A stretch of 30,528 nt of DNA from CAYOVG01 sp964407285 (GTDB lineage Bacteria; Desulfobacterota; Syntrophobacteria; Syntrophobacterales; Syntrophobacteraceae), in the NCBI GenBank assembly GCA_964407285.1, contig CAYOVG010000032.1:1-30528 (forward strand), read 5' to 3'. Made by a program: the position numbers and the translations under genes. The notes beneath the pieces were generated by a model that was given only the letters and a program-made list of their open reading frames with translations, was not told the DNA's origin and ran no database searches. Below are positions 8,672 to 17,100 of the stretch, piece by piece (position 1 is the first letter of the stretch; the number at the start of each line of letters is the position of its first letter).

Positions 8672-8824
8672 TCCTGCGTTGAAGTTGCCTCCCAACGGTC
8701 CGAAGCCGTCTTGGCGTACAAAGACTTCGCAACGCTTGTCCATGTTCCGATTAGATGACGCTGAGGAGGCGCCATGGAATTGGAGATGGGTTTCCGCAGA
8801 CCTTATGGACTGGATTTTGCCCGC

Positions 8825-8876
8825 TTGACAAGCTCATACAGATGAGCATATTATTATGTATAAAATATATGCATAT
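8825..8876 (+). promoter_or_regulatory. vapBC promoter and operator-like palindrome
   Basis: TTGACA (8825-8830), an 18-base spacer and TATTAT (8849-8854) form a strong promoter. ATATGCATAT (8867-8876) is a perfect palindrome between the -10 box and the ribosome binding site. VapB antitoxins of the ribbon-helix-helix type usually repress their own promoter at such sites. The rest of 8643-8824 shows no gene. Confidence 0.6.
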
Positions 8877-8890
8877 TGAGGAGGGAACTC

Positions 8891-9103
8891 ATGAGAACCA
8901 CTCTCAACATAAACGATGAATTGCTTCAGGAGGCAGCGAGACTTACCGGCATCACGGAAAAGACCGCCCTTGTCAGAATGGGCCTTGAAGCGCTCATAGC
9001 AAGGGAAAGCAGCAGGAGACTTGCCCAATTGGGCGGGACCGAAGAAGAACTGGAGATGATTCCTCGCAGAAGACCTGAGGACACGCAAGATGCTGCTTGT
9101 TGA
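8891..9103 (+). CDS. vapB: VapB-family antitoxin
   Basis: 70 residues. ATG 8891 is chosen because AGGAGG lies 6 bases upstream; an in-frame TTG at 8876 would place that Shine-Dalgarno sequence inside the gene. The N-terminus MRTTLNINDELLQEAARLTGITEKTALVRMGLEALI has the ribbon-helix-helix pattern of VapB antitoxins (Arc/MetJ class): a short strand then two helices. The C-terminal tail is charged and probably wraps the toxin. It overlaps vapC by 14 bases, the typical arrangement for coupled toxin-antitoxin translation. Predicted role: neutralise VapC and repress the shared promoter. Confidence 0.88.
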   Translation: MRTTLNINDELLQEAARLTGITEKTALVRMGLEALIARESSRRLAQLGGTEEELEMIPRRRPEDTQDAAC

Positions 9104-9443
9104 TACGTCAGTATGGATTGCGCACTTCAGGTATGGGGACATAGGGCTCATCCCCTTCTTGGAAAAGGGCCATGTTGCCTGCCATCCGTTCGTCATTGGA
9201 GAATTAGCTTGCGGAAACCTTAAAAACCGCTCCGAAACACTGTCGCTTCTTCGGAAATTGCCCATGGCCGTTCTCGCGGAGCACAATGAAGTGATGGAGT
9301 TCATTGATCGTCGCAGCCTGATGGGAAAGGGGCTGGGCTACATTGATATACACCTGCTTGCTTCAGCCGTGCTTACTCGAATCTCGTTTTGGACCCTTGA
9401 CCGGAAGCTCGCCGAAACTGCGGCGAGGCTGGATTTACTATGA
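9090..9443 (+). CDS. vapC: VapC-family PIN-domain toxin ribonuclease
   Basis: 117 residues. The PIN-domain acidic residues are present: Asp5 (VDTSVW), Glu in IGELACG (about residue 38), Asp in GYIDIHLLASA (about 90) and Asp in TLDRKL (about 104). The complete set suggests an active magnesium-dependent endoribonuclease, which in characterised VapC proteins cuts tRNA or rRNA. The start ATG 9090 lies inside the end of vapB. The pair sits at the edge of the accessory ATPase block, which fits a mobile or stabilising module, although no integrase or attachment site is visible. Confidence 0.9.
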   Translation: MLLVDTSVWIAHFRYGDIGLIPFLEKGHVACHPFVIGELACGNLKNRSETLSLLRKLPMAVLAEHNEVMEFIDRRSLMGKGLGYIDIHLLASAVLTRISFWTLDRKLAETAARLDLL

Positions 9444-9791
9444 TTGCCAAGATCCATTCAAGCATTGCTTCCCGAACGGTGTTCCCGGTGTGGACATACC
9501 CCATCCGAGCCATCCCCGATGGGTCCCCACCGTTGAATCCCTCAGACGAGTCCACGAGTCCACATTTCTCCCCTTTCATCTTGTTTTCCGAAAGAGACTC
9601 AAGACTTTTCCCTCTACGGATCATATCCGGAATCCAGAATTATGCCTGATTCTGAACTCTGGTGTCGGTTGCATCTCAGATGCCTGGAACAACCTAATTT
9701 TATGATTTTATGAACTCTTGTTGAGATCCTTCGGGTGCACATGATGAAAAGAATCTCTCTAAATACCGAAGCCCCGCGCCAGACTCCAAAT

Positions 9792-9826
9792 AAAACGGGG
9801 GTGGTCCAGTGGGCCACCCCCGTTTT
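9792..9826. terminator. Bidirectional intrinsic terminator
   Basis: AAAACGGGGGTGG (9792-9804) pairs perfectly with CCACCCCCGTTTT (9814-9826); TCC/GGG can extend the stem to leave a 3-base loop. The A-run on one side and T-run on the other give a terminator on both strands. It therefore serves the vapBC transcript (plus) and the hydrogenase operon (minus), whose last gene ends at 10060 once the selenocysteine codon is read through. Confidence 0.9.
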
Positions 9827-9899
9827 GCGCATCAAACCTTAAATCTTGCCGGTATTCTACCGGCTAAAGCTTCCACTAATCGTATTGATCGTTGTTCGC

Positions 9900-10015
9900 G
9901 TTATTGATTCATTCAATCAGTCAATCCGTTTGACCCTTGAAGCCCGTTCAACCCTTCAAACCGATCAGTCCGTCAAACCGGCCGGTCCTTCAAACCGCTC
10001 GGTTCTTCAAACCTA
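9900..10015. repeat. Degenerate short repeats based on TTCAAACC
   Basis: TTCAAACC and close variants (GTCAAACC, TTCAACCC, TTTGACCC) recur roughly every 16-20 bases, for example CCCTTCAAACCGATCAGT, CCGTCAAACCGG, CCTTCAAACCGC and TTCTTCAAACC. Copies are imperfect and without uniform spacers, so this is a decayed tandem repeat in the 3' untranslated region of the hydrogenase operon and not a CRISPR array. Confidence 0.55.
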
Positions 10016-10059
10016 TCGTCCCCAGGACCTACCAGCCCTTCACCCCTGCCGGCTGCCGT

Positions 10060-11505
10060 TTACGACGGCCACCGTTTTACCACCTGCCCGTTGGAGTCCG
10101 TGATAGTGACGGTGACTCCGTTATCGCCATCCAGGCGATGCGTGGCGCAGGAAATTCAGGGGTCGTAGGCGCGAACCGCCATTTCTATCCTATTGAGGAT
10201 GCCTTCGCTCACCTCCCCGTCCTTGATGAGGGAGCGTGCCGCCTGCTCGACGCTCATGTTGATCGGCCCGAGGTTGTGCGTGGTGCCCACGATCAGGTTG
10301 GCCCGCGTGATCATGCCGTTGTCGTCGGTTGAGTAGTCGTGGATGAGCGTGCCTCGCGGCGCCTCCACGCACCCCACTCCCCTGCCCGCCTTCGGTTCCG
10401 CCTTCGCACGGATGTTCGTGTCCGTGATATCGGGGTCCTCCAGCAGTTCGATGGCGTGCTCGCAGGCGTAGACTTCCTCGATGAGCCTCGCCCAGTGGTA
10501 GAGGAGCGTCGCCTGGGCGGGTCTACCGAACATCGAACGGAACTCCTCCAGCTCCGCCTGGGCCCTCGGCGTCGCCATCGCGTCCGCCACGTTGATGCGC
10601 GCCAGGCAGTTGGCCCTGTAGATCCCCTTGGGGTTGGCCAGATCCATGGAAAAACCCTCGTCCCAGCACCGGGCGTACGGGAACTTGCCGTAGGAGTACG
10701 GAACCACCTGCTCGCCGATGTAGTCGGCGTAGTTCTGGACGTCGAAGTCCACGTAGGTTGCGTCCGGCTTCATGAGACGGATCTTGCCGTCGTAGAGGTT
10801 GAGCCGCCCGCCGTCGTCCACCGTCCCGATGAAACCCGTGTTGATCACTCCGAGCGTCTTGACCGTGTCGAGGTACTTCGGAAATACGGAGGTCTTGGCA
10901 AAGTCGATCGTGAAGAGCGCGAAGTCGAGCAACTCGTACATCTGCTTCAGGAATTCCTTGCGGTCCTCCTCCAGCATCGGCTTGGCGAAGCCGCCCACCA
11001 CCCCAGCCACGGGATGGATGGCCTTGCCCGCGAATTTTTCCAGGATCATCTTGGCCATGTAGCGCATCCGCACGACCTTTTGCGCCAGTTCCGGATTGGC
11101 CTTGACCACCCCGATCACGTTCCGGGCCGCATAGTCGCTGTCCGGGCCGATGACGAAGTCCGCCGCCGCCAGGAAGAAAAAGTGCAGCAGCTTGTCCTCG
11201 GCATGGGCGATGGTCTGCATCAGCTCCCGGAGCTTCGCCCCCGCCGGAGGAAGCGTCACGCCGAAGCAGCGGTCCACGGCCTTGTTGGAGGCCAGGTGGT
11301 GGTGCCACGGGCAGATCCCGCATATACGGTTTACGATGCGCGGAAGCTCCTCGGCGGGCTTGCCTTCCACGAACTTCTCGAATCCCCGCAGGGACATGAA
11401 GTGTACCTTCGAATCCTTCACATTCCCCCGGTCATCGAGCTGTATCGCAATGGACGCGTGTCCCTCGATGCGCGTGATGGGGGAAATATTTATCACCTTC
11501 GACAT
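10060..11505 (-). CDS. mvhA: MvhA/VhuA: [NiFeSe] hydrogenase large subunit with selenocysteine 450
   Basis: The frame from ATG 11505 reaches UGA at 10158-10156 after ...VRAYDP. Read as Sec, it continues ISCATHRLDGDNGV... to TAA at 10062-10060, giving 481 residues. The C-terminal nickel motif is then DP-U-ISCATH (Sec450, Cys453, His456), and the N-terminal motif RICGICPWHH supplies Cys62 and Cys65. A large subunit without the C-terminal motif could not bind nickel, so read-through is required for function. Maturation proteases cut after the motif's His, here releasing a 25-residue tail that starts at Arg457. The protein is of the F420-non-reducing (Mvh, group 3c) type: cytoplasmic H2 activation with electrons passed through MvhG and MvhD to HdrA. 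AGGAGG lies 9 bases before ATG; only 4 bases separate it from mvhG. Confidence 0.92.
10123..10158 (-). promoter_or_regulatory. SECIS element of mvhA
   Basis: After UGA (10158-10156) come 16 bases, then the perfect stem ATCGCC (10139-10134) / GGCGAT (10128-10123) around the loop TGGAT (10133-10129). The distance and a G in the first two loop positions match bacterial SECIS elements recognised by SelB. The element lies in coding sequence and ends before the TAA. Confidence 0.8.
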
Positions 11506-11509
11506 ATAC

Positions 11510-12475
11510 TTAAGCCTCCTCTTTCCTCTCGGGCTTACTTTCGGATTTCCTCGCCGGGCGCGGGCGAAGCCGCCGGTGCCCCCCGGAGAACCTCAACAAA
11601 GAGGTGTGTTCGGGCAGGGACTGGATATCGATGCCGTTCGACGCCAGCGCGTTCAGCATGTCCAGCAGTTGGTTGCCGTCCTGGCGGACCGGACCGGAAC
11701 ATCCCCGGCACGGGACCCTGGCCGCGATGCACCTGGGCGTCACCTTACCGCCCCCGCAGCCGCCCCTGGTGACCGATCCCATGCACAAGATCCCCTGCTC
11801 CAGCAGGCAGTGCATCTTGTCGAGGGGCTCATCGGGCGAACCGTAATGGGGGGCCGCCAGAAAGCGGCGCAACTTCTTCACCTGCCCTTTTCCCTGGCGG
11901 ATCGTCGGGCAGTCGTTGCAGACGCTCTTGTCGGTAAGCTGCGGCATGCGCCCTTCCAGGAGCGCCCCCAGCGCCCCGAGCACCTGGTCCGGGTGCGGAG
12001 GGCACCCCGGCAGATAGATGTCCACCTTGATCTTCTCGTCCAGTGCGTAACTGGCGTCCAGGAGGGAAGGCACTCCGTCCGAAGGCACGAAATCGACCCG
12101 GTCCGTCGTCTCCGTCGAATAGTACCTCTCCAGGACCTCCTCGTTCCGGTACGAATTGGCCAGGGCGGGAATCCCGCCGTGAGTGGCGCACGTGCCGAGC
12201 GCGATGATCACCTTGCACTTCTTCCGCATCTCCTCGGCAACTTCCAGGTGTTCCTCGTTACGGATGCCGCCGCTGATGATCCCGACTTCCGCTTCCGGTA
12301 TATCGATATGTTTGCCCTCGCCCGTCTGGCCCAGGTATTTATGATCCATGATCACGGGCATATGAACGATGTCCACCGCCTCGAGCACCTTCAGCAACGC
12401 CTCGCCCAGGTCCACGATGGATATCTCACATCCCGAACACGCATTCAGCCAATCTTCCGCTAGTCTAACTGCCAT
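11510..12475 (-). CDS. mvhG: MvhG/VhuG: [NiFe] hydrogenase small subunit
   Basis: 321 residues from ATG 12475; a longer open frame upstream is a chance extension through frhB. The N-terminus LNACSGCEISIVDLGEALL carries the CxxC ligands of the proximal [4Fe-4S] cluster, followed by GTCATHGGIPAL and LPGCPPHPDQVLGAL. Further cysteines (VCNDCP, GILCMGSVTRGGCGG, PRCIAARVPCRGCSGP) supply the remaining clusters. It relays electrons from the nickel site of MvhA toward MvhD/HdrA. There is no Tat signal, so the enzyme is cytoplasmic. The last 25 residues are a highly charged Arg/Lys/Glu tail not typical of the family. The gene is followed at 4 bases by mvhA and preceded at 35 bases by the frhB-like gene. 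No internal UGA is seen. Confidence 0.92.
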   Translation of the reverse strand: MAVRLAEDWLNACSGCEISIVDLGEALLKVLEAVDIVHMPVIMDHKYLGQTGEGKHIDIPEAEVGIISGGIRNEEHLEVAEEMRKKCKVIIALGTCATHGGIPALANSYRNEEVLERYYSTETTDRVDFVPSDGVPSLLDASYALDEKIKVDIYLPGCPPHPDQVLGALGALLEGRMPQLTDKSVCNDCPTIRQGKGQVKKLRRFLAAPHYGSPDEPLDKMHCLLEQGILCMGSVTRGGCGGGKVTPRCIAARVPCRGCSGPVRQDGNQLLDMLNALASNGIDIQSLPEHTSLLRFSGGHRRLRPRPARKSESKPERKEEA

Positions 12476-12510
12476 AAGCCAAATATTCCTTTCTCGGCGC
12501 GCTCCGGGCC

Positions 12511-13623
12511 CTATCCTTTCACAACGACGGACTTGACCTGCAACTCGGCGCGGTTCGCCGCCGCCGTCTCCTTCTTCCTGTCCGACCATATCTGCACCGT
12601 ATTCAGCGCCCGCCGGCCGGCATTGGGAACATCCTTGTACTCCTCGATCGCCTTCCCCCTGGCGTCGGCGTACACGGCGCGGCCGAGCGGCGTGCGGGTG
12701 ACCACCGTGGTCCATCCTTCCTCGCTCCCGATGCCCCCGAAGGAGATGTCGGCGAATTCCGCCGAATAGTCGGGACAGTAGCGGCAGGCATGGCGCTTCA
12801 TGAATTCGAGGTCTTTCAGGGCGATCGGGCGCACTTCGCCGCTCTTGAGATGGACCAGGAGCTTTTCCTTGACGTTGATCTTGCGCACGTCGTCCCACGC
12901 GAACCCGCCGATCTCCTCCAGCCTCGCCCGCTGTTCCGGCCCGAAGACGAAATTGCCCGTGCAGAAAAGGCCGAAATGGTAGCTGATGGCGTCCGCCGGC
13001 ACGATCCCCAGGGCCTCCATACGGCGAACGGTGTTGATCTGGCACGGGGTGCCGACGAAGGCGATCCGCTTGAGCCCCCGCTTCGCCATGGGGCCGAGTT
13101 CGTGGATGGTGGGCGCGAACGTCGAGTACTTATCGCTGAAATGCTTCATGCCGTGCGAGACATCGAAGTGAAACCCCGAGGCCTCCAGGATGTCCTCCCG
13201 GGAGAGGGCCAGCCACGGCTCCCGCTGGAACGGCTCCACCTGCCTGGAGACGATGGCGCCCGTTATGAACCCCATTTCGAACAGGTGGAGCAGCAGCGCG
13301 GTGACCACGCCGCCGTCGGTGGCCCCCTCGATCACCCGCGGGTCTTTCGCCCGCGCGATGTTGGCGTCCAGGATTCGCCCCATCGGAGCGCTCCAGGAAC
13401 AGAGCCTTTTCTGCTCCTCGTCCAGTTCGTGGATTTCAGGGCAGATCGAGTAGCAGATCCCGCACTCGATGCACTTCTCGGCATCCTTGTACCGGGGCCG
13501 CCCGTCGTCATCCAGATCCAGCGCCCCGTAGTTTATCGCCGTGCAGAAAGTTGCGCAGCCGCCGCAGTGGTGGCATAGCCCCTTCTTCTGCACTTCCATT
13601 ACCAGGTTGAAAAAAGTCTTCAT
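12511..13623 (-). CDS. frhB: FrhB/FdhB-family iron-sulfur flavoprotein
   Basis: 370 residues. Two ferredoxin-type cluster motifs lie at the N-terminus: CHHCGGCATFC (about 17-27) and CIECGICYSICPE (about 51-63). They are followed by FrhB-family sequence including GGVVTALLLHLFE (about 105-117), FVGTPCQINTVRRME (about 189-203) and CRYCPDYSAEFADISFGGIGSEEGWTTVVTRT (about 276-307). Known members bind FAD and transfer electrons to F420 or, in bacteria, to other acceptors such as ferredoxin or NAD(P). It sits between mvhD and mvhG, so it is probably a subunit of the hydrogenase-HdrA complex and may replace HdrBC as an electron outlet. GGAGG lies 6 bases before ATG 13623. The 89-base gap to mvhD holds the 14-bp palindrome GGGCCGGCCGGCCC (13666-13679). 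The acceptor cannot be told from sequence. Confidence 0.87.
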   Translation of the reverse strand: MKTFFNLVMEVQKKGLCHHCGGCATFCTAINYGALDLDDDGRPRYKDAEKCIECGICYSICPEIHELDEEQKRLCSWSAPMGRILDANIARAKDPRVIEGATDGGVVTALLLHLFEMGFITGAIVSRQVEPFQREPWLALSREDILEASGFHFDVSHGMKHFSDKYSTFAPTIHELGPMAKRGLKRIAFVGTPCQINTVRRMEALGIVPADAISYHFGLFCTGNFVFGPEQRARLEEIGGFAWDDVRKINVKEKLLVHLKSGEVRPIALKDLEFMKRHACRYCPDYSAEFADISFGGIGSEEGWTTVVTRTPLGRAVYADARGKAIEEYKDVPNAGRRALNTVQIWSDRKKETAAANRAELQVKSVVVKG

Positions 13624-13712
13624 CGTCTTCCTCCCGCTCCTATTCTACTGGCAGGATATGTTCGCGGGCCGGCCGGCCCCCTTTCGCGTTTCCCATGCGA
13701 CTCGACCATCCG

Positions 13713-14144
13713 CTACTCACCGGAAGCTCTCTTCCTTCCGAGCGGATTGGGTCCGAGCGCTTTCACCTTTTTCGTAAACCTGGTTACGACTTCGACAAAC
13801 CGAGGCGCTTCGGCCGACGAAACCCATTCGATCTGAAAACGCTCGGGATCGATCCCGGAGCTTTCCAAAACCACCCTGATTGCCTGGGACCGGGAAAATG
13901 CTTTGTGATTACCATCCAGGTAATGACATTCTCCCAGGTGTCACCCCATTACGATGACGCCGTCGGCGCCTCTCAGCAGCGCGTCGGTGATGAGGTCCGG
14001 ATGGACCATGCCGGAGCACATCACCCGGATGGCGCGCATGTCGGGCGGATACTGGAGACGGGACACGCCCGCCAGGTCGCCGCCTGCGTAGGCGCACCAG
14101 TTGCAAAGAAATCCCACAATGACGGGCCGGAAATCGTCACTCAT
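13713..14144 (-). CDS. mvhD: MvhD/VhuD: electron-transfer subunit with selenocysteine 68
   Basis: ATG 14144 opens MSDDFRPVIVGFLCNWCAYAGGDLAG, the MvhD N-terminus, and reaches UGA at 13943-13941 after ...DGVIVMG. Read as Sec, the frame continues HLGECHYLDGNHKAFSRSQ... to TAG at 13715-13713: 143 residues, the normal length. The family motif MGCHxGxCHY thus appears as MG-U-HLGECHY. The conserved C-terminal half (FQIEWVSSAEAPRFVEVVTRFTKKVKALGPNPL) is present only beyond the UGA. MvhD carries an iron-sulfur cluster and passes electrons from MvhG to HdrA. VhuD of methanococci has Sec at the same place. GGAG lies 9 bases upstream, and hdrA ends 14 bases before. Confidence 0.93.
13908..13943 (-). promoter_or_regulatory. 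SECIS element of mvhD
   Basis: UGA (13943-13941), then 16 bases, then the perfect stem ATTACC (13924-13919) / GGTAAT (13913-13908) with loop TGGAT (13918-13914). Outside a C/C mismatch, TGT and ACA can pair and lengthen the stem. Spacing, stem length and loop are identical to the mvhA element. Confidence 0.82.
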
Positions 14145-14158
14145 CGGTATTGTCTCCT

Positions 14159-17100
14159 CTATATGGCTTCCAGGATGGCGTCGACCTGGGCCTTCAACTG
14201 ATTAAAGGTGAACCCGTGGACGAGAACGCCTCCCTTGGGACAGGTCGCGGCGCAAACCCCGCACCCCTTGCACAGAGCTTCATCAACTTCTATACGCCTG
14301 TGCCCGGGGCCTCCCTCCTCGAACTCGACGAGCTTGAGAGCGTTGTACGGGCAAACATCCACGCAAAGCGCGCAGCCGTCGCACTTCTCGGTGACGAACG
14401 ACTTGATGGCGTCAAGCTCCATCGCCTCTTTGGACAGGAGCACGTTGGCGCGCGACACCGCCGCCTTGCCCTGCGCGATGGCTTCGTCGATGGGCTTGGG
14501 ATAGTTGCACAGCCCCGCCACGAACAGCCCGCTCACCGACATGTCCACCGGACGCAGCTTCGGGTGAGCTTCGTTCAGGAAGCCGTCCTCGTTCCGGCCG
14601 CACTTGAAGAGTTCGACAATCTCCCTGGAATCTCCGGGCACGATGGCCGAGGCGAGCACCAGGTAATCGGCGGGAAGTTTCAGGGGACGCTGCAAGATCG
14701 GGTCGAGGACGGTCACGAAGAGGCCGCCGTTCTCTTCGGCCACTTCGGGTTTCCTGTCCGTTTCATACCGGATGAACAGCACGCCGAGTTCCCTCGCCTT
14801 CCTGTAGATATCCTCCCGTTCCCCATATGTACGGATGTCGCGGTTGAGGATGTAGACATTCATATCCGGATTCAGCTCTTTGAGCTTCACGGCCGCGTGG
14901 ACGGAATGAGTGCAGCAGACCCGGCTGCAGTACGGCCGTTCGGGTTCGCGGGAACCCACGCACTGGATGAAGACGGCGCTTTCCGCCTTTCTCACGGCAT
15001 CCTCGCGGTCTCTCAGTTCCGCTTCGAACTGCAGGTGAGTCATGATCCGCTCGTCCGCGCCGTACAGATATTCGGTGGGAACGTACTCCTCGGCGCCCGT
15101 GGCGATCACCGCCGCGCCGTACGTGACGGCGCGAACGGCGCCCCCGACGTTCACTTCGCTCACGAACTTGCCGACGGAACCGGACGCGGACGAAAGCTTC
15201 GCATTCTCGAGGACCTCGATCCCCTTGTGCGCCTTCACCTTCGCGATGAGATCCTCCAGGAGCGGACGGATCTTCCGGCCTCTCCAGGTTTCGTTCAGCT
15301 TCAGAGCGTTCCCGCCCAGCCTGTCGCTCTTTTCGACGAGCACGACTTCGTGGCCCTGGTCGGCAAGACCGAGCGCCGCATGCATACCCGCCACGCCGCC
15401 GCCGACGACCAGCGCTCTTCGCACCACGTTCACGCTGAGGCGCTCCAGGGGCATGTTCAGGGTCGCCTTGGCGACGGCCATGCGCACCTGGTCCCTGGCC
15501 TTGGCGGTAGCCCCTTCGGGGTCGTTCTGGTGGACCCACGAATTCTGGTTGCGGATATTGGCCATCTCCAGGAGGTAGGCGTTCATTCCGGCTTCCTTCA
15601 GAGTATCCTGAAAGAGCGGCTCGTGGGTCCTGGGCGTGCAGGCCGCAACCACGATCCTGTTGAGGTCGAACTCCTTGATCTTCCGCGCGATGATCCCCTG
15701 GGTGTCCGTGGAGCAGGTGAACAAGTTGTTTTCGACGAACACGACGCCCGGAAGCGTCTTCGCGTATTCGGCGACCTGCTTGACGTCCACGGTGTTGGCG
15801 ATATTGATGCCGCACGAACAGACGAATACTCCCACTCGGGGTTCCCGTCCGCGGGTATCGTGCTCCCGGGGATAGGTCTTTTCCCTGGTGAGGGTCCCCC
15901 GGGCGGGGGCGAGCGCTCTCGACGCCTCGGCGGCCGCGGCGGAAGCTTCCGTGACCGAACGTGGAATGGCCTTGGGCGAGCGGAAGGCCCCTGCCACATA
16001 GACGCCCTTTCTGGTGCTCGCGACGGGATCGAAACTCAAGGTCCTGGCGAAGTTGTAATGGTCCAACTCGATCCCGAAGATCGCGGCCGTCCCGGCGGCG
16101 TCCTTCGACGCATGCATGCCGACGGAGAGGACGGCCATGTCGAAATCTTCCGTGACCATTTCGCCGGTTTCGGTGACGTAGGTAATGATCACGCCGACAT
16201 TGCTCGGCCCCGCATCGATGGTGTGCGGCCGGGTCCGTACGAACCTCACGCCTTTGGCCTTCGCGCCTTCGTAGTACCTTTCGAATTCCTTGTTGGGGCT
16301 TCGGATGTCCATGTAGAAGATGGTCTGCCCGGCCCCCGGCGGGAGGTGTTCCGCCGTGACCAGGGCCTGCTTGACGGCGTACATGCAGCAGACGCTGGAG
16401 CAGTATCCGTTTCCGGAGCGTTGCGTCTCGCGGGAACCGACGCACTGTATCCATGCTATCTTCATGGGTTCCCTGCCGTCGGAGGGCTTGATCAGGTGTC
16501 CCATGTGAGGTCCGCCCGCGGAGAGGAGCCGTTCGTACTCGATGCTCGTGACGACGTCCGGAATGCGCCTGTAGCCGTAGGTGTCGTAGATCACGGGATC
16601 GAACGGCGTGTAGCCCGGCGCGAGCAGGATCGAACCGACATTCAGGGAGACGATCTCCTCCTTGTCGTCGAAGCGGATCGCCCCCGTCGGACAGAACTTC
16701 TCACAGGCCTTGCATTTGCCCCTGGCGAGGTAGAGGCAGTTCTTCGCATCGATGGCGTACTTGAGGGGGACCGTCTGGCCGTACTTGATGTATACGGCTT
16801 TTCTCTTGCCGAGCCCCGCATTGAACTCGTCATCGACCTTCTTGGGGCATTTCTCGGTGCACAGGCCGCAGGCGATGCACTTGTCCATGTCCACGTAGCG
16901 CGGATGCTTTTTGACCTTAACGATGAAATTGCCTTCTTCGCCGGAAGTTTCCACGACTTCGGAGAGCGTGAGTAACTCGATATTCAAGTGCCGACCGCAC
17001 TCAACCAGCTTGGGTGAAATGATTCACATCGCGCAGTCGTTGGTAGGGTAAGTTTTGTCCAGTTGGGACATGACGCCGCCGATACCGGCGCTCTTCTCGA

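Larger units (their letters stand above)
9444..10059. other. Non-coding region between vapC and mvhA
   Basis: No open frame here has a ribosome binding site or recognisable product. The stretch contains the bidirectional terminator at 9792-9826 and a degenerate repeat tract at about 9900-10015. The base composition of 9444-9790 is lower in GC than the flanking operons. I see nothing else I can support. Confidence 0.6.

Noticed and set aside
9900..10015. CRISPR array in the mvhA-vapC interval
   Set aside because: Copies are short and imperfect, spacing is irregular, and no cas genes are near.
11510..13045. A 511-residue MvhG with a long N-terminal extension
   Set aside because: The extension runs through frhB in another frame; homology starts at ATG 12475.
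14150..16975. A 941-residue open frame on the plus strand opposite hdrA
   Set aside because: It is the antisense shadow of hdrA in high-GC DNA; no recognisable domains and the minus strand carries clear family motifs.
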